The notes: generated by a model from the sequence alone, not told the origin. Shown: positions 8,184 to 17,046, counted from the stretch's first letter. The stretch is 64,000 bases of DNA from Mycolicibacterium iranicum (GCF_001650495.1 NZ_LWCS01000028.1:21750-85749); one strand, 5' to 3'. A program made the numbers and translations.

Positions 8184-9395
8184 GTGCGCAGTCGTGTGGC
8201 TCGCAAGGCATTTGCTCTCGGTGGTGCTGGTCTGGTTGCGCTGGCTGTTGCCGGCTGTAATCAGGGCGCGCCCGAAGAGGAAGCAGCGCAGAGCAATCTC
8301 AGGATCGTCGAGAAGGTACAGATCGACGAGAACGGCGCCGAAGTCGCCGCGAGCACGGGCGCCGCACCCGCGGACCCGGCCGGCGACGGCAACGCCACCT
8401 GCCCGCCGGTGTCCATCGCCATGGCCGGCGCCCTCAACGGGCCGGACGCGGCGCTCGGCATCAACATCAAGAACGGCGTCCAGCTGGCGATCGACAAGCA
8501 CAACGAAAACAACCCGGGCTGCCAGGTGCAGCTCAAGCCGTTCGACACCGAAGGCGACCCGCAGAAGGCCACCGCGATCGCCCCGCAGATCGTCGACGAC
8601 CAGTACACGATCGGCCTCGTCGGCCCCGCGTTCTCGGGTGAGACCAAGGCCACGGGCGGCGTCTTCGACCAGGCCGGTCTTGTCTCGACCACCGCGTCGG
8701 CGACCAACGTCACGCTGTCGGAGAACGGCTGGAAGACGTTCTTCCGGGGTCTTGCCAACGACGGCGTCCAGGGCCCCTCGGTCGCCAACTACCTCAAGAA
8801 CACGCTCGGCCACCAGAAGGTCTGCGTCGTCGACGACAGCACCGATTACGGCCTGGGTCTGGGGCAGGCCGTGCGCGACACCCTCGGCCCCGTGGCCGAC
8901 TCGGCGTGCAACATCTCGGTGAAAAAGGGCGATAAGGACTTCTCTGCGGCGGTCACTCAGATCAAGGCTGCGGCTCCGGATTCGGTGTTCTTCAGCGGCT
9001 ACTACGCTGAGGCGGCTCCGCTGGTGCAGCAGCTGCGCGACGGTGGCTACGAGGGCACTTTCGCCAGCGCCGACGGCACAAAGGACCCCGAATTCGTGAA
9101 GCAGGCCGGTGAATCCTCCAAGGGCGCTGTGCTGGCATGCCCGTGCGGTCCGGCCACCGGCTCGTTCGCCGAGGAGTACAAGCAGAAGTTCGGCCAGGAC
9201 GCCGGTACCTACAGCGCCGAGGGCTACGACTTGGGCACCATCTTGTTGAAGGGCATCGACGCAGGCAAGATCACTCGGCCCGATCTGCTGGAGTTTGTGC
9301 GTACGTACCAGGGACAGGGTGTGGCCCGCGAATATCAGTGGACTCCGACTGGTGAGCTGACCACCACGTTGATCTGGATCTACGACGTTCAGTGA
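8184..9395 (+). CDS. Branched-chain amino-acid ABC transporter substrate-binding lipoprotein
   Basis: 403 aa. The N-terminus (VRSRVARKAFALGGAGLVALAVAGC) is a lipoprotein signal with the lipid-modified Cys at residue 25, so the mature protein is anchored on the outer face of the membrane. The rest is a periplasmic-binding-protein type I fold of the LivK family (PVSIAMAGALNGPDAALG ... KNGVQLAIDKHN). GTG 8184 was chosen because GGAGGTGGGAC precedes it and it places the signal peptide at the N-terminus; a longer in-frame GTG at 8079 would add an implausible soluble extension. First gene of a five-gene Liv operon. Confidence 0.93.
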   Translation: MRSRVARKAFALGGAGLVALAVAGCNQGAPEEEAAQSNLRIVEKVQIDENGAEVAASTGAAPADPAGDGNATCPPVSIAMAGALNGPDAALGINIKNGVQLAIDKHNENNPGCQVQLKPFDTEGDPQKATAIAPQIVDDQYTIGLVGPAFSGETKATGGVFDQAGLVSTTASATNVTLSENGWKTFFRGLANDGVQGPSVANYLKNTLGHQKVCVVDDSTDYGLGLGQAVRDTLGPVADSACNISVKKGDKDFSAAVTQIKAAAPDSVFFSGYYAEAAPLVQQLRDGGYEGTFASADGTKDPEFVKQAGESSKGAVLACPCGPATGSFAEEYKQKFGQDAGTYSAEGYDLGTILLKGIDAGKITRPDLLEFVRTYQGQGVAREYQWTPTGELTTTLIWIYDVQ

Positions 9396-9404
9396 CAGCT
9401 GATG

Positions 9405-9443
9405 CGAAACGCGTCCGAGAGTGATTGGCTCGGACGCGTTTCG
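9405..9443 (+). terminator. 15-bp perfect hairpin between binding-protein and permease genes
   Basis: CGAAACGCGTCCGAG pairs perfectly with CTCGGACGCGTTTCG around a 9-nt loop, followed by TTTCGGG. It lies 9 bp after the binding-protein stop and 36 bp before livH. In transporter operons such hairpins protect or terminate the first message so that the binding protein is made in excess over the permeases; that role is inferred. Confidence 0.75.
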
Positions 9444-9479
9444 TTTCGGGACCCCACCCCCTGAGGAGCCCTCCACCGG

Positions 9480-10490
9480 ATGAATCTGGCCGCCAACATC
9501 AACTTCAACGTCGGGGCGCTGGTCGACAGCTTCTGGCAGTTGACGATCGACGGCCTGTCGTGGGGAGCGATCTACGCTCTGGTCGCTGTCGGGTACACCC
9601 TCGTGTTCGGCGTGCTCCGACTGATCAACTTCGCGCACTCCGAGATCTTCATGCTCGGCATGTTCGGCGCATATTTCGCACTCGACATGATTCTGGGCTT
9701 CACTCCCAGCGGCAACGCCTACAGCAAGGGCGTCGCGTTGACGATCCTGTACCTCGGCGTCGCCATGCTCTTCGCGATGCTGGTGTCAGGCAGTGCGGCG
9801 GTCGGGCTGGAGTTCATCGCCTACCGGCCGCTGCGCAAGCGCAACGCGCGCTCGCTGACGTTCCTGATCACCGCGATCGGTATGTCGTTCGTGCTGCAGC
9901 AGTTCGTGCTGTTCATCCTGCCGAAGATCATTCCCGGCTACGGCGGACCGAACGCCCAGCAACCGATGGTGCTGGTACAGCCTCGGACCCAGTTCGAATT
10001 CTTCGGGGTGGCGATCTCCAACATCACCATTGTCATCATTGGCGCGGCGCTGGTGCTGGCGGCGCTGACCGACTTCGCCATCAACCGCACCAAGTTCGGC
10101 CGCGGAATCCGAGCCGTCGCCCAGGATCCCACGACAGCGACGTTGATGGGTGTCTCGCGGGAGCGCATCATCATGACCACGTTCCTGATCGGCGGGTTGC
10201 TGGCCGGCGCCGCGGCGCTGCTGTACACGCTCAAGGTGCCGCAGGGAATCATCTACTCGGGTGGATTCCTGTTGGGAATCAAGGCATTCTCGGCAGCGGT
10301 GCTCGGCGGAATCGGGAACCTGCGCGGCGCGCTTCTGGGCGGGCTGCTGCTCGGGGTGATGGAGAACTACGGCCAGGCGGTCTTCGGTACCCAGTGGCGC
10401 GACGTGGTTGCGTTCGTCCTGCTGGTGTTGGTGCTGCTGGTCCGGCCGACTGGCATCCTCGGCGAGAGCCTCGGGAAGGCACGCGCATGA
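9480..10490 (+). CDS. livH: Branched-chain amino-acid ABC permease LivH
   Basis: 336 aa with about eight membrane segments. The LivH signature is clear early (LSWGAIYALVAVGYTLVFGVLRLINFAHSE, split here by family convention), and the EAA-like loop region (GRGIRAVAQDP) contacts the ATPases. It forms the membrane channel with LivM. It follows the hairpin terminator, and its stop overlaps the livM start in an ATGA junction, so the two permeases are translationally coupled. The start ATG is preceded by CCTGAGGAGCC. Confidence 0.94.
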   Translation: MNLAANINFNVGALVDSFWQLTIDGLSWGAIYALVAVGYTLVFGVLRLINFAHSEIFMLGMFGAYFALDMILGFTPSGNAYSKGVALTILYLGVAMLFAMLVSGSAAVGLEFIAYRPLRKRNARSLTFLITAIGMSFVLQQFVLFILPKIIPGYGGPNAQQPMVLVQPRTQFEFFGVAISNITIVIIGAALVLAALTDFAINRTKFGRGIRAVAQDPTTATLMGVSRERIIMTTFLIGGLLAGAAALLYTLKVPQGIIYSGGFLLGIKAFSAAVLGGIGNLRGALLGGLLLGVMENYGQAVFGTQWRDVVAFVLLVLVLLVRPTGILGESLGKARA

Positions 10491-11644
10491 CCGCCACCTG
10501 GACGAAACTGATGGCCTGGTGGGACGGCCTGAGCAGACCCCAGAAGTGGGTGTTCGGGGTAATCCTGTTCACCGGAGTGGCACTGTCGCCGCTGTTCACG
10601 CCCGGCTTCATCGATACCCCCGGCATCAGCTTCGGCGGCACCATGGCGCAGTTCGCCATGATCGCGATCATCGCGATCGGGCTCAATGTCGTTGTCGGAC
10701 AAGCCGGTCTGCTCGACCTGGGCTATGTCGGGTTCTACGCGGTCGGTGCCTATACGGTCGCGTTGCTCACCAGCCCCGAAAGCCCGTGGAACCAGATGAG
10801 CCCCAGCGGCTTCTTCAGCACACCGTGGGCGTGGTTGTCGTGCGTGCCGCTCGCGATGGCGTTCACCGCGCTGACCGGCCTCATTCTGGGATTCCCCACG
10901 CTGCGGTTGCGAGGTGACTATCTGGCCATCGTCACCTTGGGCTTCGGCGAGATCATCCGGTTGATGGCCGACAACCTCGCCGACATCACCAACGGCCCGC
11001 GCGGCCTCAATGAGGTTGCGTTCCCGCACTTCCGGGAGGATGCCACCCACCCAGAAGGGGTGTTCTCGGTATCGAATTCGAGCGGTGACGCGAACTACGG
11101 GACGTGGTGGTTCTGGCTCGGGCTGATTCTGATCGTCGTCATCCTTCTGCTGGTCGGGAACCTGGAGCGCAGCCGCGTCGGGCGTGCGTGGATAGCCGTC
11201 CGTGAGGACGAGGACGCTGCAGAAGTCATGGGCGTCAACACGTTCAAGTTCAAGTTGTGGGCCTTCACGATCGGCGCCGCGATCGGGGGCCTGTCGGGCG
11301 CGCTGTACGCCGGACAGGTGCAGTACGTCGCCCCGCCGACGTTCAACATCATCAATTCGATGCTGTTCCTGTGCGCGGTCGTCCTCGGCGGTCAGGGAAA
11401 CAAGCTGGGCGTGATCCTGGGTGCGTTCATCATCGTCTATCTGCCGAATCGCCTTCTCGGGGTACACTTCCTCGGCATTGACATGGGGAATTTGAAGTAC
11501 CTGTTCTTCGGTCTCGCCCTTGTGGTGCTGATGATCTTCCGGCCGCAGGGACTCTTCCCGGTCCGTCAACAGCTGCTGACCTACGGCAGGGCGGCGCGGG
11601 ACCTGTTGAGGGTCAAGCCCACAGATACGGAGCCGGTGAAATGA
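10487..11644 (+). CDS. livM: Branched-chain amino-acid ABC permease LivM
   Basis: 385 aa, polytopic, LivM family: a first helix near residue 20 (WVFGVILFTGVAL), then the hallmark GLNVVVGQAGLLDLGYVGFY region and the ATPase-contact loop (GRAWIAVREDEDAAEVMG). Together with LivH it makes the transmembrane heterodimer. An ATGA overlap joins it to livH upstream and another joins it to livG downstream. I used ATG 10487 because an earlier in-frame start at 9425 would read through the whole of livH in another frame. Confidence 0.94.
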   Translation: MTATWTKLMAWWDGLSRPQKWVFGVILFTGVALSPLFTPGFIDTPGISFGGTMAQFAMIAIIAIGLNVVVGQAGLLDLGYVGFYAVGAYTVALLTSPESPWNQMSPSGFFSTPWAWLSCVPLAMAFTALTGLILGFPTLRLRGDYLAIVTLGFGEIIRLMADNLADITNGPRGLNEVAFPHFREDATHPEGVFSVSNSSGDANYGTWWFWLGLILIVVILLLVGNLERSRVGRAWIAVREDEDAAEVMGVNTFKFKLWAFTIGAAIGGLSGALYAGQVQYVAPPTFNIINSMLFLCAVVLGGQGNKLGVILGAFIIVYLPNRLLGVHFLGIDMGNLKYLFFGLALVVLMIFRPQGLFPVRQQLLTYGRAARDLLRVKPTDTEPVK

Positions 11645-12516
11645 CCGCCCCGGACAACGAGACGGTCGCACCCGTGGAGAACTTCGAGAACAACGTCGCC
11701 GAGATCGCCGGCGTGCACCGCGAGATCCACGCCGACAAGGGCGAGGTTCTGCTCCAGACCACCGATCTCACCGTGAAGTTCGGCGGACTCACTGCGCTGG
11801 ATGCCGTCACGTTCAACATTCGCCGCGGCGAGATCCTCGGTCTCATCGGGCCCAACGGCGCCGGAAAGACGACGTGCTTCAACGCCATCACCGGCGTGTA
11901 CCGGCCCACCTCGGGTTCGGTGACGTTCGACGGTTCACCGATCGGGCGCATCAAGCGTCACCAGATCACCCGTCTCGGGATCGCCCGCACCTTCCAGAAC
12001 ATCCGCTTGTTCGGTGAGATGACGGCACTGGAAAACGTGATGGTCGGTACCGATGCCCGGCACCAGACATCGGTGCCAGGTGCGCTGATCCGTTCACCGC
12101 GGCATCGCCGCGAAGAGATGTCGGCGATCGAAAGATCAGCTGCACTACTGCATTTTGTGGGGATTGCCCACCGGGGCGAGGAGAAGGCGAAGAACCTTCC
12201 GTACGGAGACCAGCGCAGGCTGGAAATCGCACGCGCGCTGGCCACCGAGCCGAAACTGCTGTGCCTCGACGAACCGGCTGCCGGGTTCAACCCGAGCGAG
12301 AAGTCGGCGTTGATCGACCTGATTCGCAAGATCCGCGACGACGGATACACGGTGCTGCTGATCGAGCACGACATGCGGTTGGTGATGGGGGTGACCGACC
12401 GGATCGTGGTGCTGGAGTTCGGGCGCAAGATCGCCGACGGTCTGCCGGCCGAAATCCGCGAGGACCCGAAGGTTATCGCCGCCTACCTGGGGGTGCCAGA
12501 TGATGACGTCAGCTGA
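11641..12516 (+). CDS. livG: Branched-chain amino-acid ABC ATP-binding protein LivG
   Basis: 291 aa. An about 35-residue N-terminal extension rich in acidic residues precedes the ABC domain. Walker A is GPNGAGKTT, the Q-loop is RTFQNIRLF, Walker B is LLCLDEP, followed by IEHDM; the signature position reads LPYGDQRRLEIARAL, the degenerate form normal for LivG, with no LSGGQ. It pairs with LivF to drive import. It overlaps livM by 4 bp and livF by 17 bp. Confidence 0.94.
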   Translation: MTAPDNETVAPVENFENNVAEIAGVHREIHADKGEVLLQTTDLTVKFGGLTALDAVTFNIRRGEILGLIGPNGAGKTTCFNAITGVYRPTSGSVTFDGSPIGRIKRHQITRLGIARTFQNIRLFGEMTALENVMVGTDARHQTSVPGALIRSPRHRREEMSAIERSAALLHFVGIAHRGEEKAKNLPYGDQRRLEIARALATEPKLLCLDEPAAGFNPSEKSALIDLIRKIRDDGYTVLLIEHDMRLVMGVTDRIVVLEFGRKIADGLPAEIREDPKVIAAYLGVPDDDVS

Positions 12517-13243
12517 GGCTCGACCCGTCCTGCTGGAGGTGCGCGACATCGTCGTGCATTACGGGCGGATCAAGGCATTGCATTCGGTGTCGCTGACGGT
12601 GCACGAGGGTGAACTCGTCACACTGCTCGGTTCCAATGGAGCGGGCAAAACCACGATGATGCGTGCCATTTCGGGCCTGCTGCCGTTGACGTCGGGCTCG
12701 GTGTGGTTCGACGGCAAGGACATCAGCAAGGTCAAGGCACACAACAGGGTCAGCCAGGGCCTCATCCAGGCGCCCGAAGGGCGCGGCGTCTTTCCGGGCA
12801 TGACCATCCTTGAGAATCTCGAAATGGGTTGCTACGGGCGGAAATTCCCGAGCAAAGCTGAGCATGACGAGCGGCTGGACTGGGTGCTGGGGACGTTCCC
12901 GAGACTTGCGGAACGCAGAAGTCAGGTCGGCGGAACCCTTTCCGGCGGCGAACAGCAGATGCTGGCCATCGGGCGCTCGCTGATGGCGCGGCCCAAGGTG
13001 CTGTTGCTCGATGAGCCGTCGATGGGCTTGGCTCCGATGGTGATCTCACAGATCTTCAAGATCATCGCTGAGATCAATGCCGGCGGCACGACGGTTCTGT
13101 TGGTCGAGCAGAACGCGCAACAGGCGCTGAGCCGTTCGGACCGTGCCTACATTCTCGAGACGGGCGAAGTCACCCGAACCGGTAACGCCCGAGAGTTGTT
13201 GGCAGACGACAGTATTCGTGCGGCCTATCTCGGAGTGGCCTGA
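12500..13243 (+). CDS. livF: Branched-chain amino-acid ABC ATP-binding protein LivF
   Basis: 247 aa. Walker A GSNGAGKTT, signature TLSGGEQQMLAIGRSLM, Walker B VLLLDEPSMGLAP and the switch VEQN typical of LivF (Gln replaces the usual following Asp region). Last gene of the Liv operon; it overlaps livG by 17 bp and ends 3 bp before the stop of a convergent MFS gene. Two adjacent ATGs (12500 and 12503) could serve as start. Confidence 0.94.
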   Translation: MMTSAEARPVLLEVRDIVVHYGRIKALHSVSLTVHEGELVTLLGSNGAGKTTMMRAISGLLPLTSGSVWFDGKDISKVKAHNRVSQGLIQAPEGRGVFPGMTILENLEMGCYGRKFPSKAEHDERLDWVLGTFPRLAERRSQVGGTLSGGEQQMLAIGRSLMARPKVLLLDEPSMGLAPMVISQIFKIIAEINAGGTTVLLVEQNAQQALSRSDRAYILETGEVTRTGNARELLADDSIRAAYLGVA

Positions 13244-13246
13244 TAC

Positions 13247-14848
13247 TCACGCAATGTCGGCGTCGGCCCTACGCTGGACCTTCAGGTTGTGCTCGTGGCG
13301 GGGATCGCCGATCTTCTCCAGGCTCAGGCCCTTGGTCTCGATGCCGAACAACAGGGTGACGACCGCACCGAGCAGTGAAGCGGCGACGAGGCCGTAGAGC
13401 ATCGCGGTTGTGCCGATCTCTTCGAGCAGTACCGGGAACAGGAACGCCGTCAACACCGCGCCCACCTTCGCGAACGACGCTGCGAAACCGGCACCCTTGC
13501 CGCGGATCTTGGTGGGGAACACTTCGCCGGCGAGCAGATAGGTCATCGAGTTGGGGCCCAGGTTCGTCGCGAAATAGAACAGCATGAAGCCGGCGAAGAG
13601 CAGGATCATGTTGTTGCCGCCGTCGCTGCGGATCGACAGTGCGGCAAGAGCGAGACCAACCGCACAGCCGGCGAAACCGACCACCTGGAGCTTGATCCGG
13701 CCGACGATGTCGACCAGAAAGATGGCGGCAAAGATGCCCAACACGAACAGCACGTTCATCATCGCCGACCCCTCTGCGGCGAGCATGTCGTTGTGGATCG
13801 TGTCGGACAGCGTGTTCGAGTCCGCGTTCGCCCCGATGACTGCGACGATGATGGTAGGCGTGAAGATGCCGATACCGTAGGTGCTCAGGTCCTGGAGGAA
13901 CCACGGAACCGACGCGAGAATCGTTGCGCGGCGGTGTCGTTTGGTGAACAGCGCCAGGTAGCCGCCGTTCGACTGTCCCTGTGATTCTGCTTCCGGCAGA
14001 CGCGACAATGTCACCGACTTCGGATAGGCCGGTTTGCGCTGTAGCAGCCGGATGGTCTCGCGCTCGGCATCGTCGGTGCGGCCGCGCGAAACCAGCCAGT
14101 GGGGGCTGTCGGTGATGAAGAAGCGGCCGACGATGACCAGGATGGCAGGCACGATGGCCGTGGCATACATCCACCGCCAGTCGGTGACGTCGGTGTTCTC
14201 GTAGAGGATCACGAAGCCGACCAGGGCACCGGTCAGGGCACCGACGGCCTGGAACGCGAAGGCGCTCAGGACCAGGCGTCCGCGCTTGGAGGTTGGGATG
14301 CTTTCCGAGATCACCATGTGTGCGGTGGGATAGTCGCAGCCGAGCGCCAGGCCCGAGCCGAACAGGAAGACGACCAGCAGGATGAAGTTCGGCGCGAACG
14401 TCATCGCGATGAGGAAGATGACGAAAAGAATCATCTCGGCGATGAACATGCGTTTGCGACCGAAGGTGTCGGCGAGGCTGCCGAGGGCCGTCGCGCCGAC
14501 GAGAATTCCCGCCAGGGACGCGGCGGTGACCATGCCCTTCTCGGTGGCGTTGAGGTCGAATTCGCGGCTGATGAGGGGCAGAGCGATGCCCGTCATGAAG
14601 ACGATCATGCCCTCGAAGAATTTACCGGCAGAGGCCAGCGACCAGATCCGCCACTGCATCGCCGTCATCGGCGTCGACGAGGTATGCGTGCCGTCCGCCC
14701 AGACCGGCCGTTCGTCAATGTATTCCTGAACGGTCCGGGGGACGGGCGGATGGTGCGGAACCGCGGTCACCGAACGATGATGCATCGTTGCAGCAGCGGA
14801 CACTGTGCCACCGGAGCTTGCGAGGTCCAAAGTTTGCCCAGCGTTCAC
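13247..14848 (-). CDS. MFS transporter (metabolite:proton symporter type)
   Basis: 533 aa with twelve predicted membrane segments and a roughly 75-residue hydrophilic N-terminus (ERPVWADGTHTSSTPMTAMQWRIW). The MFS loop motif appears as GSLADTFGRKRMF, and the half-molecule linker and DIVGRIKLQ repeat follow. The sequence resembles the sugar/aromatic-acid/metabolite symporter branch, but the substrate is not evident. The C-terminus (GIETKGLSLEKIGDPRHEHN) matches the usual end of sugar-porter-like members. Start uncertain: the ATG at 14785 (MHHRSV) would remove 21 residues. Confidence 0.9.
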   Translation of the reverse strand: MNAGQTLDLASSGGTVSAAATMHHRSVTAVPHHPPVPRTVQEYIDERPVWADGTHTSSTPMTAMQWRIWSLASAGKFFEGMIVFMTGIALPLISREFDLNATEKGMVTAASLAGILVGATALGSLADTFGRKRMFIAEMILFVIFLIAMTFAPNFILLVVFLFGSGLALGCDYPTAHMVISESIPTSKRGRLVLSAFAFQAVGALTGALVGFVILYENTDVTDWRWMYATAIVPAILVIVGRFFITDSPHWLVSRGRTDDAERETIRLLQRKPAYPKSVTLSRLPEAESQGQSNGGYLALFTKRHRRATILASVPWFLQDLSTYGIGIFTPTIIVAVIGANADSNTLSDTIHNDMLAAEGSAMMNVLFVLGIFAAIFLVDIVGRIKLQVVGFAGCAVGLALAALSIRSDGGNNMILLFAGFMLFYFATNLGPNSMTYLLAGEVFPTKIRGKGAGFAASFAKVGAVLTAFLFPVLLEEIGTTAMLYGLVAASLLGAVVTLLFGIETKGLSLEKIGDPRHEHNLKVQRRADADIA

Positions 14849-14908
14849 CTCGGCAGCGCAGGCGATGGTTCGCCGATGCGCGAAGTTCGCTCAGGCGAGT
14901 CGACGAGC

Positions 14909-16108
14909 CTAGCGGGCGATGATGACGGAGGAGCCGTGGCCGAAGAGGCCTTGGTTGGCGGTGATGCCGACGGTGGCGCCTTCGACTTGGCGTCCGGTGG
15001 CTTGTCCTTTGAGTTGCCAGGTGAGTTCGCAGACTTGGGCGATGGCTTGGGCGGGGATGGCTTCGCCGAAGGAGGCCAGTCCGCCGGAGGCGTTGACGGG
15101 GATGGCGCCGCCGAGGGTGGTGGCGCCGCTGCGTAGGAGTTGTTCGGCGTCGCCTTTGGCGCACAGGCCCAGGTGTTCGTACCAGTCGAGTTCTAGCGCG
15201 GTGGACAGGTCGTAGACCTCGGCCAGGGAGAGGTCTTGGGGTTCGATGCCGGCTTCGGTGTAGGCGGCGTCGAGGATTTGGTCTTTGAACACCCGCTCGG
15301 GGGCGGGGACCACGGCGGTGGAGTCGGTGGCGATGTCGGGCAGCTCGGGCAGGTGTTGGGGGTATTTGGGGGATTGCAGGCTGATCGCGCGCACCGAGGG
15401 CACTCCCTGGGCGGAGCCGAGGTGTTTTTCGGTGAAGGCTTTGGAGGCCACGATGAGGGCGGCCGCACCGTCGGAGGTGGCGCAGATGTCGAGCAGGCGC
15501 AGCGGGTCGGACACCACGGGGGAGGCCTGCACGTCGGCGATGGTGGCTTCTTTGCGGTAACGCGCGTTGGGGTTGTTCAGGCCGTGGCGGGCGTTTTTGA
15601 CTTTCACCTGGGCGAAGTCGTCGACGGTGGCGCCGTAGAGGTCCATGCGGCGGCGCGCCAGCAGGGCGAAGTAGACGGTGTTGGTGGCCCCGATGAGGTG
15701 GAAGCGTTGCCAGTCGGGGTCGTTGCGGCGTTCGCCGCCCACGGGGGCGAAGAAGCCTTTGGGGGTGGTGTCGGCGCCGATGACCAGCGCGACGTCGCAC
15801 AGCCCGGCCAGGATCTGGGCGCGCGCGCTTTGCAGGGCTTGGGAGCCGCTGGCACACGCGGCGTAGCTGGAGGTGACGGGGATGCCGTTCCAGCCCAGCT
15901 TTTGGGCGAAGGTGGCTCCGGCGACGAAGCCGGGGTAGCCGTTGCGGATGGTGTCCGCGCCGGCGACCAGTTGGATCTGGCGCCAGTCCAAGCCGGCGTC
16001 GGCCAGGGCGGCGCGAGCGGCCACGACGCCGTATTCGGTGAAGTCGCGGCCCCATTTGCCCCAGGGGTGCATGCCGGCGCCGAGGATGTAGACGGGGTCA
16101 GGGCTCAT
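14909..16108 (-). CDS. Thiolase-like lipid-transfer protein (Rv1627c-like)
   Basis: 399 aa, thiolase fold. The nucleophilic-Cys position is kept (SYAACASGSQAL, Cys85), but the usual GHP histidine site reads FGEAIP and the C-terminal Cys-Gly pair reads NQGLFGHG, so ordinary thiolysis is doubtful. Proteins of this group (for example Ltp2) work with a DUF35 partner as steroid side-chain aldolases; the DUF35 gene here overlaps its start by 4 bp. That role is an inference. Codon use is unlike its neighbours: 11 of 12 Lys codons are AAA, whereas the adjacent DUF35 gene uses only AAG. ATG 16108 follows a GGAGGAT box. Confidence 0.9.
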   Translation of the reverse strand: MSPDPVYILGAGMHPWGKWGRDFTEYGVVAARAALADAGLDWRQIQLVAGADTIRNGYPGFVAGATFAQKLGWNGIPVTSSYAACASGSQALQSARAQILAGLCDVALVIGADTTPKGFFAPVGGERRNDPDWQRFHLIGATNTVYFALLARRRMDLYGATVDDFAQVKVKNARHGLNNPNARYRKEATIADVQASPVVSDPLRLLDICATSDGAAALIVASKAFTEKHLGSAQGVPSVRAISLQSPKYPQHLPELPDIATDSTAVVPAPERVFKDQILDAAYTEAGIEPQDLSLAEVYDLSTALELDWYEHLGLCAKGDAEQLLRSGATTLGGAIPVNASGGLASFGEAIPAQAIAQVCELTWQLKGQATGRQVEGATVGITANQGLFGHGSSVIIAR

Positions 16109-16539
16109 GCGATCCTCCAGGCGTGCACGGTGTGCTCGACGCCGTCGTCGTCGGTGTAGAGCGCCATGGTGGTCAGCTCCATCTCCATGCCGACGTTCAG
16201 GTCGGCGGCCAGGGTGCCCTCGACGACCTTGCCGAGCACGATCAGGCCTTCCTCGGCCAGTTCGACCGCAGCGACCGCGAATGGCTCGAACGGGTCCGGC
16301 GACGGATAGGGCGGGGGTGGGGCATACCGGTTCTCGGTGTAGCTCCACAGCCGTCCGCGCCGCGACAGCTTGACCAGGGTGAGGGTGTCGCTGTCACACC
16401 CCGGGTTGGGGCAGTTGTTCTCCCGCGGGGGAAACACATAGGTGAAGCACTGGACACACTTACCGCCAATGAGATTGGTGATACCCGACTCGTCAGTGGC
16501 GAACCACCCCTCGACCGCCGGTTGCACAGAAGCTGACAC
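16105..16539 (-). CDS. DUF35 zinc-ribbon/OB-fold protein (Rv1628c-like)
   Basis: 144 aa from GTG 16539. A rubredoxin-like zinc ribbon is formed by Cys28, Cys31, Cys43 and Cys48, followed by an OB-fold (LTLVKLSRRGRLWSYTENRY ... AAVELAEEGLIVLGKVVEG). DUF35 proteins bind acyl-CoA and activate thiolase-fold or hydratase partners, as in the ChsH2-Ltp2 steroid aldolase. It overlaps the thiolase-like gene by an ATGA junction, so the two are cotranslated. A KstR-type palindrome sits 32 bp upstream of the start, suggesting control by the cholesterol-catabolism repressor. Confidence 0.88.
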   Translation of the reverse strand: MSASVQPAVEGWFATDESGITNLIGGKCVQCFTYVFPPRENNCPNPGCDSDTLTLVKLSRRGRLWSYTENRYAPPPPYPSPDPFEPFAVAAVELAEEGLIVLGKVVEGTLAADLNVGMEMELTTMALYTDDDGVEHTVHAWRIA

Positions 16540-16570
16540 GCCGTCAGCGTACCCAGTCCACGACGAATAT

Positions 16571-16584
16571 TGAAACGTGTTCCA
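16571..16584 (-). promoter_or_regulatory. KstR-type operator
   Basis: TGAAACGTGTTCCA fits the published KstR consensus TnnAACnnGTTnnA at every fixed position. It lies in the divergent region between the DUF35/thiolase pair and a small plus-strand gene. The M. tuberculosis pair Rv1628c-Rv1627c is, as I recall, part of the KstR regulon, which agrees with this placement. Confidence 0.75.
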
Positions 16585-16594
16585 GTTTTGCCGG

Positions 16595-16610
16595 AATTGG
16601 GATCGGTAGC
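16595..16610 (+). repeat. 16-bp element, copy A
   Basis: AATTGGGATCGGTAGC, identical to 40746-40761. Here it ends 58 bp before the start of the small gene at 16669; the other copy ends 66 bp before a lipoprotein gene. The similar position suggests a shared promoter or operator element, but nothing in the sequence identifies the factor. Confidence 0.5.
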
Positions 16611-16668
16611 AGGGCTCCAGGAGTGGACTTGGTCTAAGCCACCAGGGCGATGAACGAAGGAGACCACG

Positions 16669-17046
16669 ATGGGTTTGTTCAAGAAGGCGAAGGAAGCGGC
16701 ACAGCAGGCGCAACAGGCGTTCAATCAGCCGCAGCAACCGGGAGCCGTGCATGTTCACGGCGCCGGCCTCGTCGACCCGGCAGCGTTCGGCGGTCCCTCC
16801 ACCCGATCTGTCGCAGGCGACGATCCGATTTGGGAGCCCATCAACGGCATTTCACTGCAGGACTACGCCGACCTCGCCCGCGAGGCGCAGGCCCGCGGCA
16901 TCAACGACGAGGCCGGCATGATCACGTTGGCCCAGGAGCGCGGCTGGAATCCCGCCGACACCAAGGCTGCACTCGACGGCTGGGTGCAGCGGATGAGTCA
17001 GTCGATGGCTGTCGGCCAGCAGTTCCGCAAGTTTCTGGGCTACTGA
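16669..17046 (+). CDS. Conserved-looking 125-aa protein, function unknown
   Basis: I do not recognise this family. The N-terminus is amphipathic and Gln/Ala-rich (MGLFKKAKEAAQQAQQAFNQPQQ), which could be a membrane-associating helix. The C-terminal half (ISLQDYADLAREAQARGINDEAGMITLAQERGWNPADTKAALDGW, a helical bundle by pattern) looks like a small globular domain. A GAAGGAG ribosome-binding site lies 8 nt before the ATG. The stop overlaps the start of the next gene (TGATG), so both are made together. It is divergent from the KstR-type DUF35 operon. Confidence 0.75.
   Translation: MGLFKKAKEAAQQAQQAFNQPQQPGAVHVHGAGLVDPAAFGGPSTRSVAGDDPIWEPINGISLQDYADLAREAQARGINDEAGMITLAQERGWNPADTKAALDGWVQRMSQSMAVGQQFRKFLGY

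Noticed and set aside
15236..16159. 307-codon Gly/Val-rich frame antisense to the thiolase-like gene
   Set aside because: Produced by C-ending codons of the true gene; composition is not protein-like.
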